Positions 1 through 10,766 of a stretch of DNA of 64,000 bases are shown here, in pieces. The first letter of the stretch is position 1. Each line of letters begins with the position of its first letter. The position numbers and the translations under genes were made by a program. Under the pieces are notes generated by a model, which was not told the origin of the DNA, ran no database searches, and was given only the letters and a program-made list of their open reading frames with translations. The stretch comes from Oncomelania hupensis (taxonomy: Eukaryota; Mollusca; Gastropoda; Littorinimorpha; Pomatiopsidae), in contig CM072525.1 of the NCBI GenBank assembly GCA_036898135.1, positions 49,553,858 to 49,617,857 on the forward strand. The letters run 5' to 3'.

Positions 1-611
1 GGTCCTGTGATGGCTGAGTGGTTCGGTACGAACTGCCTATGATACCCAGCCAATCCCAGAAAAGATCGCACCTGCTTCTTGGTTTGGGTACGTGGAGCGT
101 TCAGAATCTTGTGGAAGTTTTCTAGCAGAAGCCCTTTTTGTCCTTCTTTCAGCGAATGGCCGATAAAGTCGACGTTGTCAGTTCCCAGAATACACTTGCT
201 GGGTCTCACAGTCAGGTTAGCTTCTGTAAGACGATGAAACAGCTTCCTCAAGAATTGCAGAAGCTCTTCCCAGGTGTGGGTGTGGATTAGCAGGTCGTCC
301 CAGTAACACACGACGTTGTCCATCCCTTTGAGCATCTTCCTAATTCCTTTCTTCAGGGTAGCTCCGCTGTTGACCATGCCAAAGGGCATCCTTAGGCACT
401 CATACGTCCCATCAGGAGTTATAAAAGCAGTCTTTGGTATGTCCTGTTGACGCACGGGGGCTTGCCAATAACCTTTGAGAAGATTTTACTCCTTGATAAT
501 TGGAGGAAGAGGTCTGCTGCAGTAGGCATCGGTTCCGGGTCAAAGACGGTGATCTTATTAACCTTCCTGTAGTCGATGCATACTCTGTTGCTCCCGTCCT
601 TCTTCTTCACG
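1..611 (-). pseudogene. Gypsy element 1 reverse transcriptase (partial, runs off window)
   Basis: Reverse-transcriptase fingers and palm of a Ty3/Gypsy retrotransposon. The minus strand reads KKKDGSNRVCIDYRKVNK near 550-610, the usual start of Gypsy RT. After a frameshift near 480 it reads on to a YWDD catalytic box near 294-305 (canonical YxDD) and a following LTVRPSKC block. The part beyond base 1 (end of RT, RNase H) is outside the window. It lies directly downstream of an integrase, not upstream of it as in ordinary Gypsy elements. The frameshift and a 53-bp insertion at its upstream border show that this copy is dead. Identification as Gypsy RT is firm; lineage placement is inference. 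Confidence 0.85.
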
Positions 612-664
612 TTCTACAACTTATGTTAATCTGATGAATAAAATTTGATACAACAACAACAAAA
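612..664 (+). repeat. 53-bp retroposed LINE/SINE 3' tail with 8-bp target duplication
   Basis: A short stretch ending in (CAA)n separates two halves of the RT reading frame. It is flanked by TCTTCACG at 604-611 and again at 665-672. The same tail (CTTATGTTgATCTGATGAAT then a GATACAACAAC end) occurs at 9042-9083, so this is a tiny, extremely 5'-truncated retroposition event. Removing insert plus one duplication closes the gap between the conserved blocks ending SPVVFV and starting KKKDGS. Confidence 0.8.
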
Positions 665-672
665 TCTTCACG

Positions 673-1500
673 AACACGACAGGGGACGCGTAGGAGGAAC
701 TGGACTCCCTGCTGATGCTCATCTTCAGCATCTCATCGATGTCTTTCTTCAAGGATTCGCGGGCCTTGAAAGGGAACGGAAAGGGTTTGGATCGAACGGT
801 GATATCTGAAGTAAGGTGGACTTTATGTTCGACCAAAGTTGTAGAGCCTGGGACATCGTTGAAATTATGGGGAAACTCGCCCATAAGGCCCCTGAGCTCC
901 ATCTTTTGACCTTGATTAACATCATCGATGCCTTCTTTGCTGTGGAAGTCTCCCAGTTCCAACAGTTTCTCGCAGTCAAAGCTGTCGTCAATCTCAGCTG
1001 CGGTTGCTGCGTGTACAGTCTCTGATGGCCTTTCCATGTACAGCTTAAGGAGGTTGGCGTGGTATATCTTGGAATGCTGGCCGACCTTCACCTTGTAGTC
1101 GTTGATTCCCACCACGGTCTCCACTTCGTACGGGCCTTTCCACTGCATCAGCAACTTAGTATGATCGGTAGGTAGCAGCACCAGCACTTTGTTGCCAGGT
1201 TTGAACTTCCTGTTCACAGCCCTACCTTCATAGTAGTGCTTTCCACAGTCCTGGGACTTCTTCAGGTTTTCTCTGGCTATCTCGAGAGTCTGCTCCAGCT
1301 TCTCCCATAGCTCAAACACGTACTGGTAACTGTTCTTCACCTCTGGGGTGTCCACTTCTTTCGTCCACAGTTCTTTCAGGATATGCATCGGCCCTCGGAT
1401 GGTTCTTCCGTATAGCAGCTCGAACGGACAAAAGCCGGTGGACTCCTGCGATACTTCTCTGTAGGCGAAAAGTAAGGCGTTGATGTAGCGATGCCATTGT
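673..1500 (-). pseudogene. Gypsy element 1 integrase C-terminus and integrase-RT linker
   Basis: Continuation of the element 1 polyprotein. The open frame 621-1388 shows a basic, GPY/F-like integrase C-terminal module (FKPGNKVLVLLPTD, then QWKGPYEVETVVG) and then a linker. The linker leads straight into the RT N-terminus (EHKVHLTSDITVRSKPFPFP), with the conserved pattern of a Gypsy RT lead-in. This direct INT-to-RT junction is what establishes the unusual domain order. A frameshift near 1500 separates it from the integrase core, whose frame runs on out of phase to 1312. Confidence 0.8.
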
Positions 1501-2496
1501 CTGGACTGCTCGATGCAGTTTCTTCAGGGTGGACTTCAGCGTAGCATTGAAATTTTCGACAAGCCCATTGCACATCGGCTGGTAAAGCGTCGTAGTCAAA
1601 TGCCGGATGCTCAGCAGTCTGTTGACCTCCTTCATGCAGTCAAAGACGAACTGTGTCCCGAGGTCTGTCAGGATCTCTTCAGGCACTCCAAGTCTGCTGA
1701 ACATGTCCACCAGTGCCTTTGCTACAGTCTCCGTGTCAATCTTCTTTAGAGGCACTGCTTCTGGGTACCGAGTCGCATAGTCCACTAAGGTCAGTACCCA
1801 TCGATGACCTTCTTCACTCGGAGGTCTTATTTCGCCGATTAAGTCTAAGGCCACCCTCTTGAAAGGTCGGTCGATCAGAGGCATCCTCTGCATAGGCACT
1901 TTAGGAACCCTTCCTCGAGGTATGGTCTTCTGGCAAATGTCACATGATCGGCAGAAACGGCTGACATCAGCATGAAGTCCTGGCCAGTAGAACGCTGCCT
2001 GGATTCTGTCCGACGTTTTCTTGATGCCAAGGTGACCTCCCATGATGGAGTCATGAGCTACTTCCATCACTTGGCGCCTTAGAGGTAACGGTACCAAGAC
2101 TTGACGTAGTGGTTTACCTCCGTTGACCTTCGGGTGTTGGAAAATTCTGTACAGGATCTTGGACTTCACCTCGAAATAGACCGTGCCACTGCCCTTGGTC
2201 ACGTGGTCTTGGCGGTACCTGTACTTGTTTAAAGTACCATCAGCTTCCTGGAGCTGGATCAGTTTATCTCTGTCCACGATGGCGGCTTTGGAGCTGTCGG
2301 CGACCTTCAATGGCTTAGACGTCTTGTCTCTCTTGGCCTGGGCCCTGGTTGTGACAGCACCGACGATCTCTGGTCGGTAGAGCTGAGCCGGAGTAGCCAC
2401 ATTGTCCCGTAACAGCTCTGTAAGGTCTCCATCGGGAAATGGCAATGGATCCACAACTCCACAACTTCGACACGTTGGGTTGAGGCAGGACTCCAT
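1312..2496 (-). pseudogene. Gypsy element 1 integrase (zinc-binding and catalytic core)
   Basis: The 394-residue frame contains an H2C2 zinc-binding domain (HDSIMGGH followed by CRSCDICQ) and an rve catalytic core with the three acidic residues in order: D in VALDLIGEIRP, D in ILTDLGTQF, and E in GLVENFNATL. The core supports the strand-transfer chemistry of LTR-retrotransposon integrases. The last ~110 residues are out of frame; the true C-terminus is in the frame of the neighbouring feature. The N-terminal part overlaps the protease frame by a further shift. The cysteine-rich start (CLNPTCRSC) is probably not the native start. No intact polyprotein exists. Confidence 0.88.
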
Positions 2497-2939
2497 TCTG
2501 AATCGGGGACGTCGGTTCGTCTCGCGCCGTCGATATTCCCGATCATCAAATCATACAGCGGCTTCTTCAGGCAAACCGCTTCTACTTCGCCTATGTAGAA
2601 AGGGGTGATGACTTGAATCTTCGCCACTGGCGCTCTCACACATTTGCTGTCGGCCATGAGTGTCCATTTAGAATCGCCAGTGAACGGTTCTTTAGCGATT
2701 AGATCTTCTCTGACGATGACCCCACTGCAGCCTGAGTCTCTTAGGACAGTCACTTCATGATTTCCGACGCGTCTCTTGGAAACATGTATGTCCTGGACGG
2801 TCACAGCTGCGCTGGCGACGACGGGTATGGATTTTCCGTTGGCAAGGAGGAGTTGGCCATCGGTCATGCACTCTTGCACGTCCGCAGGAGTAGCTGTGCG
2901 CTCGGTCTCACTCGGAAGAATGACGTTCCCGCCGCACAC
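2307..2939 (-). pseudogene. Gypsy element 1 aspartic protease region
   Basis: This frame contains a retropepsin-like segment: VTVLRDSGCSGVIVRED in the position of the DTGA/DSG active site, followed after about 60 residues by LKKPLYDLMIGNIDG, the typical C-terminal strand pattern of mollusc and fish Gypsy proteases. It is upstream of the integrase on the minus strand, giving the order PR-INT-RT. The last ~70 residues are a frame shadow of the INT reading frame. No gag is visible upstream: the frame abuts the LINE head motif at 2943-2980, so the 5' part of the element has been lost. Confidence 0.72.
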
Positions 2940-2942
2940 TTG

Positions 2943-2980
2943 ATGGGGTCTATTCTAATCAGTGCCCGAACCCACAAGGC
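2943..2980 (-). repeat. Head motif shared with LINE 5' ends
   Basis: On the minus strand this reads TTGTGGGTTCGGGCACT then an AGAATAGACCCC stretch. The same motif begins the LINE 5' ends at 13205 (minus) and about 35953 (plus), where it is followed by longer homology. Here only the motif is left, directly at the broken end of Gypsy element 1. Confidence 0.6.
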
Positions 2981-3072
2981 AAATATACGTATAGTTGGAT
3001 AGTAGATGTTGCATCGTATTATTATTTGATGAGTCAACACTTTTATCAACTTCTGTTTTTGTTTTTTTTTTT

Positions 3073-3174
<102 letters not shown>

Positions 3175-3351
3175 CTGCATGTTGTCCCCTTTCTTAATAC
3201 TCTCTCTGTTCCTCTAACTGTTATCTAACTAAACTGCCATTATGTGGAATCGGTCTCGTCTCAGTCTTGTCTTCAATAACACTTGAATATTCTTTGATCT
3301 CTAACTAAATCCATTCTTTTTGGGTTTTAAATGCTATGAAGCGTTCAGCGT

Positions 3352-3450
3352 ATGGGGGGCTTCGCCCCCCCCCCCCCTGACCCCCCACGGGGCTTCGCCC
3401 CTGGACCTGACCAGGGGCCTTACGGCGGCCCCTGGTCCCTGAAGGGGAAA
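3352..3450. repeat. GC-rich hairpin cluster
   Basis: Within AT-rich DNA, a block of about 100 bases contains at least three hairpins: GGGGGGCTTCGCCCCCC, GGGGCTTCGCCCC, and CCAGGGGCC paired with GGCCCCTGG across a 7-base loop. The repeated CTTCG apex resembles a stable tetraloop. Function unknown. Confidence 0.75.
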
Positions 3451-6400
3451 AAATTATTTCAGGCTTTTTTGGCTTACCCACTTTTCATCCCTGGATTACA
3501 TAGCTTGCATACATCATATTACCAACATCATATGATCGTTTACATCATATTTTACGCACCTTTAAAATCATTCTATAATCTTATGAATCATTATGAATAA
3601 TAATACATAGATTTATATAGCGCACATATCGCACACCAAAAAAGTGATTCATTGTGATGAATAACATGTAAAGCGCTGGAAAAATACCAAGTGAATCAGT
3701 AAATAGTTGAATAAAGCAAAACACACACACAAAACAAAGACCTTCCCACAATCTCCTATCAGAGATAAACGGTACTAGAGGTGGTGGGGATTAATTAAAC
3801 ACACAAAAAGAGTCTCAAAAGGAATGAACAGCAACTGATTGCTCGTTTATAACATAGCTGAATGCTTAGTGGTTGATCTTGTCACGTATGTACAGCCTCC
3901 TTTGGTTTCAACTGCTACTGTATAGTGCAGTGGGCTATTTTTCATTCATCGTCGTCATTTTTATGTAAGCTCTAAACAGTGGTGTTTGCACGTATGTAAA
4001 ATTTCAATCTTTCTCTTGTTTTTAAGCACTTCCCAGAAGAAAAAAATGTAACACACACCCTTCAGTAATAATTTAGAAAGAGATAGTTACAGGTTGGTGG
4101 CTGGAGGAAATAACACAAGATGGAAAATTGTGTGTGTTGAACCTTTATTTTCGTTTTATAGAATTTCAGAATTTCAGGAAAAGAATTTAAATGACTAATC
4201 AATTTATCTCCAAATCAAAATATTACACTACTACATATTACCCCAAAATACTAATATGCAAAAACAATGAGACTAGAAAAACCAGAATAAACAATGAAAC
4301 TAGAATCCAGAACAACCAATGAGACTAGAAAAACCAGAATAAACAGACTAGAAAAACCAGAATAAACTACGAGACTAAAACCAAAATAAGCAATGAGACC
4401 AACAATCAAGAAGTTGCGCCAAAAAATAGGGCATTGAGACGCTGAGCTAAACCCAGATGGAAAACGGCGGATGCCCCTGCAAGAGCAACACCAATTATTT
4501 ATTACAGCGACGTACTGACCATAAAACAAAAAATAGTTAGCATTAATGAGTCATTGTAAATCATTACAATTCCAACCTGAACACCCAGCAAAAGGTTCAT
4601 GCAATTAAACATTACATGTAAACTTCAATTCTCAAACACAACCAAATTCTTATTTTATACACGAATCTTGACAAGTTGATTTATCTAATCAACATCCGTG
4701 GCTAAGCACATGTACAAGTTTACGTTCATTAGGCTGATAGGCAACAACTACTATTTATCACTGCAAATAGTAAACTTCCCTAACCCAGGAATAATGTCAT
4801 GCTTTCTGTGTACAGATCCATCAATTAGACAGAAGCAGAAAAGCTACACAAAATCCTACAAGACGATAATACTTCGCCTCAACCAAGTTCATAATGACTA
4901 TTCCAACTCATCTTTCTCTGAAGTCATTATCATCACTATAAATCTAATCAGAAAAACCAGTAATGGTTGACCTTAGCTGCAATCGCTAAGATAAAACCCA
5001 ACTATGCACTTCTTTCCCAAGGTGCCTAATATCTACAACGACAGCCTTCACTCAACTCATGAAATGTCAACAATTAGCCGCCATGACATCATGCAACAGT
5101 ACTTCTGGTCCCTTGCGCATGCGCGCAAGAGTTTTAAAATCTAACACTCAAAATAATAATTTTCATTATTTTCTATCAATATAACAATTTACATGTTTGT
5201 GAGACTCATTTAACCTCATTTTACTTCAACTCATTTTACTACAAGGTATTCTCATATTCAGCATACAATTAAAATAACATGACACACATTAGAACACTTT
5301 GGCGGTTTTCAACCGGCCAGCAAAAATAACATTCGGTTACAATTACACAAACATTTTACACAATTTGCGCATTTAATATATTCATCAAACATCCACAGAC
5401 ATTCCTACAACATAATTACCCATGATGACAAAGCAAACAATCTTATTTACCTGGATTAAGAACAATCCCCGCAGCCCATCTGAATTTTGCAGCCACACAA
5501 GGATGGAAGTTATCGCAAAGGGAAGTTATACAATTTGCCGACCGGAAATAACAGCAATTGTAATTATTTTTTTTATAACAATTAATCCTAGAACAATTTA
5601 CTAAATATAATTTCTGTTTCAACTTCACATACTATTATATGCATTTAACTATTCTAATTAAATTGTAATTTATAAAAGTTGCATTTCAAAAAAAGGAATT
5701 ATAAATTCAAGGGAAACAACTTGCATGAATGACTTTCTACTAAGTTACCTTAAAAAGATATTACTTCCCTTTAGATCACAAATTAAAACATGAACAGTTT
5801 ACAGTTTTCTGGTGACAGGGACAATTAACCATAATTTGTGACCTGTTACAAAAACAACTGTGCATGTATCCCGAAAGCGAAAGTGAACGCACAAACAGCA
5901 GAAGTTGACAGTTCATACTAAAACCAAAACCGGTTACTACCGACGGAAGTTATAGTTTCGGTAAGAGAATCTAACTTCCGTGAAATGATCGTGGAAAAAG
6001 TCATTTTTTAAAACAATTTTACCGAAATTAAACGGGTTTGAAAATAGGCAGAGCATATTCCTTACTTTGTTTGTTTGCATGAACCACTGCTGAAATGAAT
6101 GAACTGCATTCTTTGGGGAGAACCCTTCTAGTTTGTTCATATAGATTTTAAAACTGCGATGACCCGCAATTTTCGCTTGCTCCAGTTTTGGACCTTGCAT
6201 TATAGATAACCAAAGAGAGACGCGTCGCAGACATAGGCGCCTGCGTGTTCAGATACAAGCGCCTATAAAGTAGACCTATAAACATTTTTGGAGTCTATTA
6301 GTTGCGAAAATGTAATCTTAACTTCGAGTACGACATTTGAAAAGGTCGTCTGCTATAGCAGTAACTGGCGCAAATCTCCCATAAAATAGAGGCACATACG

Positions 6401-6792
6401 TCCAACAGATGAACGCAGCTGACGAACATGCTCCAAGTCGCTATGGTGAATTAACCAAGCCTGAGTATTGTGTGCCTATGGTATTGAGGTATAATGGCTG
6501 TATTTAAGAAACACTTTGCTGTGTCACTCGCGAGATGACGTCGAGGAACCGAATTTCGTTTTAAAGCTGCTTACATGCTTATTTGATCGCTTTCACCTCA
6601 ATAATGTGGAATAATAATTTTCTATGATCATCCTATCTAGTGTAAAAGTATACGACACTGACTTCAGACTCACTTTAAGTTTAACTATCTTTGTGCATGA
6701 TTCCAATAGGACAATAATGAATTGTCCTATCTTATCGTCATTAGTAATCTGTCTTCTAGATTGTTTGTCCAACTGTGACTACCTTGTGCAAG
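3451..6792. other. No gene recognised; AT-rich anonymous DNA
   Basis: Over 3 kb with no protein family signal. Seen: short tandem-like variants of ACTAGAAAAACCAGAATAAAC at 4265-4375, and a fragment near 6225-6270 (AGGCGCCTG ... ACAAGCGCCTAT) that matches the fold-back at 48.1 kb. Predicted small reading frames look random. Confidence 0.6.
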
Positions 6793-6847
6793 ATGGCTCG
6801 CCTGGATTGCTTGCTTCTGGTGCTGTTGGTGGTAAGGGTAAGAGCAA
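6793..6847 (+). CDS. Candidate first coding exon with signal peptide
   Basis: An ATG in good context (CAAGATGG) opens 18 codons reading MARLDCLLLVLLVVRVRA. This is a textbook signal-peptide shape: one early Arg, a leucine/valine core and a small residue at the end. It is followed at 6848 by GTAAGT, a perfect 5' splice consensus, in phase 1. In that frame a stop follows within three codons, so the peptide only makes sense if spliced. No downstream exon could be identified. Inference from short signals only; transcript evidence is needed. Confidence 0.3.
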
Positions 6848-7144
6848 GTAAGTGATAATACAAGGTTCTTGTTGTCGTCGTTGTTGTTTTTATTGTTGTT
6901 GCTGCTGTTGTTTTTTTAAATATCTTTTAGACAATACGCGGTTTTTGTTGTTTGTTAGTTTTTAAAAAAAATATATATTTTTGCCAATTTGGGCATGTTT
7001 ATTTCTTTATAGACTGTAAATGTACTCGGAAAGACTTTGTTTGCATGAAAACCATGCAAAAATATCCATCTGCTTAAAATAAATAAATGATACGTTCCTT
7101 ATTTCAGATGAATGTTTATGAAACAGTGTTACCCCCGTTTCGTT

Positions 7145-7590
7145 ATAAATAGTATCCCCACTTTCTGGAAATTTAGTGCTTTAAATTCCCGCTGTCGCTG
7201 TCTTTCTCAGTTGCTCTTTCTCATTCCTGCTCTGTTCTATCAATCTGCTATACTATCTTCTTCTTCGCTAGACCAGTCACCTACCTTTTTTCTTGAAAAC
7301 TCTTCCGGGACAAGACTCCTTATTTGTGTATGAGGTCTGTTGGATCAGCTTGGGTGCCGGGGGTTTCAGTATAAATAGTATCCCCACTTTCTGGAAATGT
7401 AGTTCTTTAAATTCCCACTGTTGCTGTCTTTCTCCTTTGTTCTTTCTAATTCCTACTCTGTTCTATCAATCTACTATACTATCTTCTTCTTCGCTAGACC
7501 AGTCACCTACCTTTGTTCTTAAAAACTCTTCCAGGACAATACTCCTCATTTGTATATGAGGTTTGTTGGATCAGCCTGGGAATATTGGAC
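7145..7590. repeat. Tandem duplication, two ~226-bp units
   Basis: ATAAATAGTATCCCCACTTT begins both copies, at 7145 and 7371. The units stay alignable through CTTCTTCGCTAGACCAGTCACC to the GTTGGATCAGC block. The copies have diverged by scattered substitutions. No coding sense. Confidence 0.85.
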
Positions 7591-7611
7591 GCTTTCTCCC
7601 AAATGGTCACT

Positions 7612-8004
7612 GGGGCTTCCTTGCTATTATTTAGCAATGTAGGCATTTTATATGTATGTGTTTTGTTGATATTGTATAATGTTTGTATTTTATTTTGTTT
7701 TTGTAAACTGGGGTTCGATAAATTAGAGTATAGCCTCAGCGTCCCCTGCATGGGATGTCTTTATTGTAAAGTGACCGGCTGGTAGATTGCCTTCAGTATT
7801 ACCACTAGGGTTGTTTCGGCAGATCTTTTATGCGGATCAGGGGTGAGTTCTCTTTCACTTCTCTGGTCCTGTGGAGAGCTTTCAGTTTTACCACTATGGT
7901 TGTTTCAGCAGGCCTTTTATGCGGATCAGGGGTTGTCCGGTCCTGATTTGGCTCGGAAAAGTCCGCTGGACCTAAAGCAATAATCATGTAATGTAATGTA
8001 ATGA
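7612..8004 (+). repeat. Interspersed repeat family A, copy 1, (TAATG)n tail
   Basis: A repeat with the landmarks GGGGTTCGATAAATTAGAG, GCGTCCCCTGC.TGGGATGTC, GGTTGTTTCGGCAGATC and GGACCTAAAGCAATAATCAT, ending in repeated TAATG. Other copies lie at 10.5, 13.2, 16.6 and 34.2 kb. The short-repeat tail suggests the 3' end of a CR1/L2-type non-LTR element or its SINE. This copy has an internal partial duplication of the GGTTGTTTCAGCAG.CCTTTTATGCGG segment. Confidence 0.8.
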
Positions 8005-8402
8005 AACAGTGTGTGTGAGTGTGTGTGTGTGTGTGTAGGTGTGCGTGCGTGTGTGTGTGTCTTTGTCTTTTGACCCTTTTGCCGAGAAATTCGTAGTTAC
8101 ACACCCGCATACCGCTGACGTGCGTATTTCTGCCGACGTCGGCACAACGAAAAAGGCATTTCTAGGGACTCAGGGGACATAATTTCACCATAGCACGTTA
8201 AAAAAACACGTGGTTACAAATTGTCGGCAGAAGTCTATACACAGCCTTCCGTGTGTATAATCTTGAACATCGCGTGTGTATCCCGCAACATTTTGTGGTC
8301 GCCGATTTCACGGATGTGACTACCTTCACCTGACGTCACTTCACTTCCGCCCCTCTCTCTCCTTGGCCGCGAGCATTATGAATAGGTTCATGATTTAACT
8401 AT

Positions 8403-8409
8403 TCTTCTT

Positions 8410-8484
<75 letters not shown>

Positions 8485-8575
8485 TTATTTTATTTTTTTT
8501 TAATTTATTTTTTTTTAATTTATTTTTTTTTAATTTTTATTTAAATTTGTATTATTATTTGTATTATTTTTATGG
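8403..8575. repeat. (CTT)n / (ATT)n / T-rich microsatellites
   Basis: CTT repeats (8403-8438) pass into ATT repeats (8439-8484) and then T-rich imperfect repeats of TTTAATTTATTTTT. Confidence 0.95.
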
Positions 8576-9083
8576 TGTGTGCACACCGACTCAACCAAAG
8601 CTTTTAGGTTTTGAAGTTAGTTCAGCCAGGCTAGCTATAAATAGCTTAGCCGGTGCTCTTCTTTCCTTTCCTTTCACTGAAAGGGAGGGTGTAGGCAAGC
8701 TATAAATAGCCTGCAGCCAGCAAAATGTGGGAGAACCTAAGAGTGCTGCTCACATAGGCATTGAGCTGGTGTGTGGGGGGTGGGGGCTTGGAGGCCCAAC
8801 TTCAACTTTCTGTAAGACGCAAAATGACATTTATAAGTACTTCGTTCCTAACAGGTGATGTTGAAAGTTCCACTTTTTTTTTAATTTGTTTCTTACTGTT
8901 AACTAATTGTTATAAGGGAATGTATGTCGTTAAAAGTTTATGTGTATGTCAGTAGTATGATGATTTTTATGGTTTCATAATGTAAAAAATATCTTTGATG
9001 TGCGCATGGTAGATTTCGTAACTTGTTTATGTTACATCAATACAACTTATGTTGATCTGATGAATAAAAATTGATACAACAAC
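8576..9083 (+). repeat. Probable 3' region of a non-LTR element
   Basis: The end (ACTTATGTTGATCTGATGAA then GATACAACAACATG) matches the retroposed tail at 612-664, so this stretch probably holds the 3' end of that family. Two palindromic TATA-like boxes (GCTATAAATAGC) occur at about 8631 and 8700. No open reading frame of note. Confidence 0.45.
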
Positions 9084-9231
9084 ATGATTTTACATGGCGT
9101 CACACATGTTTTATTGACTACTGACTGTTATTGTAGTTAATATGTGCTGCAAAATGTAAGGAGACTGGTAATTTTCTCTGCAGAGGGAATAAATTGCTAA
9201 TAAAATTAGTTTGGTTTTCGTTTTCTTGTAG

Positions 9232-9315
9232 ATCTAGTTCGTGACTACGTTGCAAAACTGCTCTGCCTATCGACATGGCGACTGCACAGATTGTGTTTGA
9301 TTTCCTGAAGGAAAA
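9232..9315 (+). CDS. Candidate first coding exon
   Basis: A pyrimidine-rich tract ending in TTTTCTTGTAG (AG at 9230-9231) precedes a stretch with ATCGACATGG, a strong start context at 9275. It reads MATAQIVFDFLKE and ends at a GTAAGC donor at 9316. Acceptor, Kozak context and donor in 85 bases are suggestive of a real exon, but I cannot name the protein and see no partner exons. Confidence 0.3.
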
Positions 9316-9789
9316 GTAAGCATCTTTTTCTTTATCAATTGATTTCATTGTATAACTATGAATATGAGAAGTTTATTAGAATAAAAAGTGTACAGGACTG
9401 TGATTTACTTGGACTTTTGTCTAAAGTTTTAAATCTTGCCTCTCAAAATGAAAAAAAAAAAGATTATACGTTGGTTATTTTTTGCTTGTTTTTCTTTTCT
9501 TTTGTTTAAAATTCATATTTTGCATACAATATGAAACTACTCAACCTGAATGGCTGGAATCCTGGAAATAAAGAAACAATTCTCGAATTCTTTTAGTGGA
9601 TTTGTCTGTGTATTTTAAAAAAATCTGATTATTGTCTATGAAAAAATATTCTGTTTATTGAACATACCTGCCTGTCATGTAAACAAGCATCAACCCCTCA
9701 CGAGGGACCAACATACATCCTGGACCCTAAACATCCAGCTTTTGGATTGTCCCAGATTTTAACCATGCTTTTCTTGACAATGTGATGGA

Positions 9790-10140
9790 GGAAATTCTAT
9801 ACTATCCCATAACTCGGAGGTCGTAGGGGCACCACAGATGATCGTTTAACCAGCGTACTCCAACGTTCTCTGTCCTCAGCAACCTTCATGGCCTCGCTCA
9901 GTGTCAAACCAGCCCATTCTCGAATGTAGTCCTCCCACCTCTTTTTCGGTCTCCCTCTTCTTCGACCTCCTTGCACCGTGCCTTGCAGGATGGTCTTTGC
10001 AAGGCCTGATGATCTGGTGACGTTGTCATACCGTCGGAGTTTCAGTTTCTTCACCACTGTGAGCAGGTCATCGTGTTGTCCAATGACTTTTGTGATGGTC
10101 TGTCGGACTTCATCGTTGTGGGTGTGCTGGGTATAGGCAA
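9790..10140 (-). pseudogene. LINE 3' end (C-terminus of endonuclease-RT protein), arm 1
   Basis: The minus strand encodes KLKLRRYDNVTRSSGLAK, then GGRRRGRPKKRWEDYIREW, then DRERWSTLVKRSS: the well-known C-terminal tail of endonuclease/reverse-transcriptase LINE proteins (RTE/ingi-like). It is the inverted partner of 10187-10541. The minus-strand end runs into GGATAGTATAG, a decayed (GGATA)n tail. Confidence 0.8.
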
Positions 10141-10186
10141 TGCCCAGAAGTCGTCTGAGGTTCTACAGAAGACTTCGGGTCATTTC

Positions 10187-10541
10187 CTATACCCAACACA
10201 TCACCAACGACGACGTCCGACAGACCATCACACAAGCCATTGGACAACACGATGACCTGCTCACAGTGGTGAAAAAACGGAAACTCCGATGGTATGGCCA
10301 CGTCACCAGATCATCAGGCATGCAAAGACGATCCTGCAAGGCACGGTGCAAGAGGTCGAAGAAGAGGGAGACCAAAAAAGAGGTGGGAGGACAACATTCG
10401 AGAATGGACTGGTTTGACACTGAGCGAAGCCATAAGGGCTGCTGAGGACAGAGAAAGATGGAGTATGCTGGTTAATCGATCATCTGTGGTGCCCCTACGA
10501 CCTCAGGGTTACGGGACTGGATAGGATAGGATAGGATAGGA
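10187..10541 (+). pseudogene. LINE 3' end, arm 2, with (GGATA)n tail
   Basis: Same 3' region as arm 1 but on the plus strand: RKLRWYGHVTRSSG, then GRPKKRWEDNIREWTGL and ERWSMLVNRSSVVPLRP in a second frame, so frameshifted once. It ends in about four GGATA units at 10520-10541. Arm 1 and arm 2 form a near-perfect inverted repeat around a 47-base spacer. Confidence 0.85.
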
Positions 10542-10766
10542 TGTTTGTATTTTATTTTGTTTTTGTAAACGGGGGTTCGATAAATTAGAGTACAGCCTCA
10601 GCGTCCCCTGCGTGGGATGTCTTTATTGTAAAGTGACTGGCTGGTGGAGAGCTTTCAGTTTTTCCACTAGGGTTGTTTCAGCAGATCTTTTATGCGGATC
10701 AGGGGTTGCCCGGTCCTGATTTGGCTCGGAAGAGTCCGCTGGACCTAAAGCAATAATAATGTAATA
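10542..10766 (+). repeat. Interspersed repeat family A, copy 2
   Basis: Same landmarks as the copy at 7.6 kb (GTTCGATAAATTAGAG, GGGATGTCTTTATTGTAAAG, GGACCTAAAGCAATAATAAT). Its (TAATG)n tail is interrupted by the LINE that follows and resumes at 12708. Confidence 0.85.
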
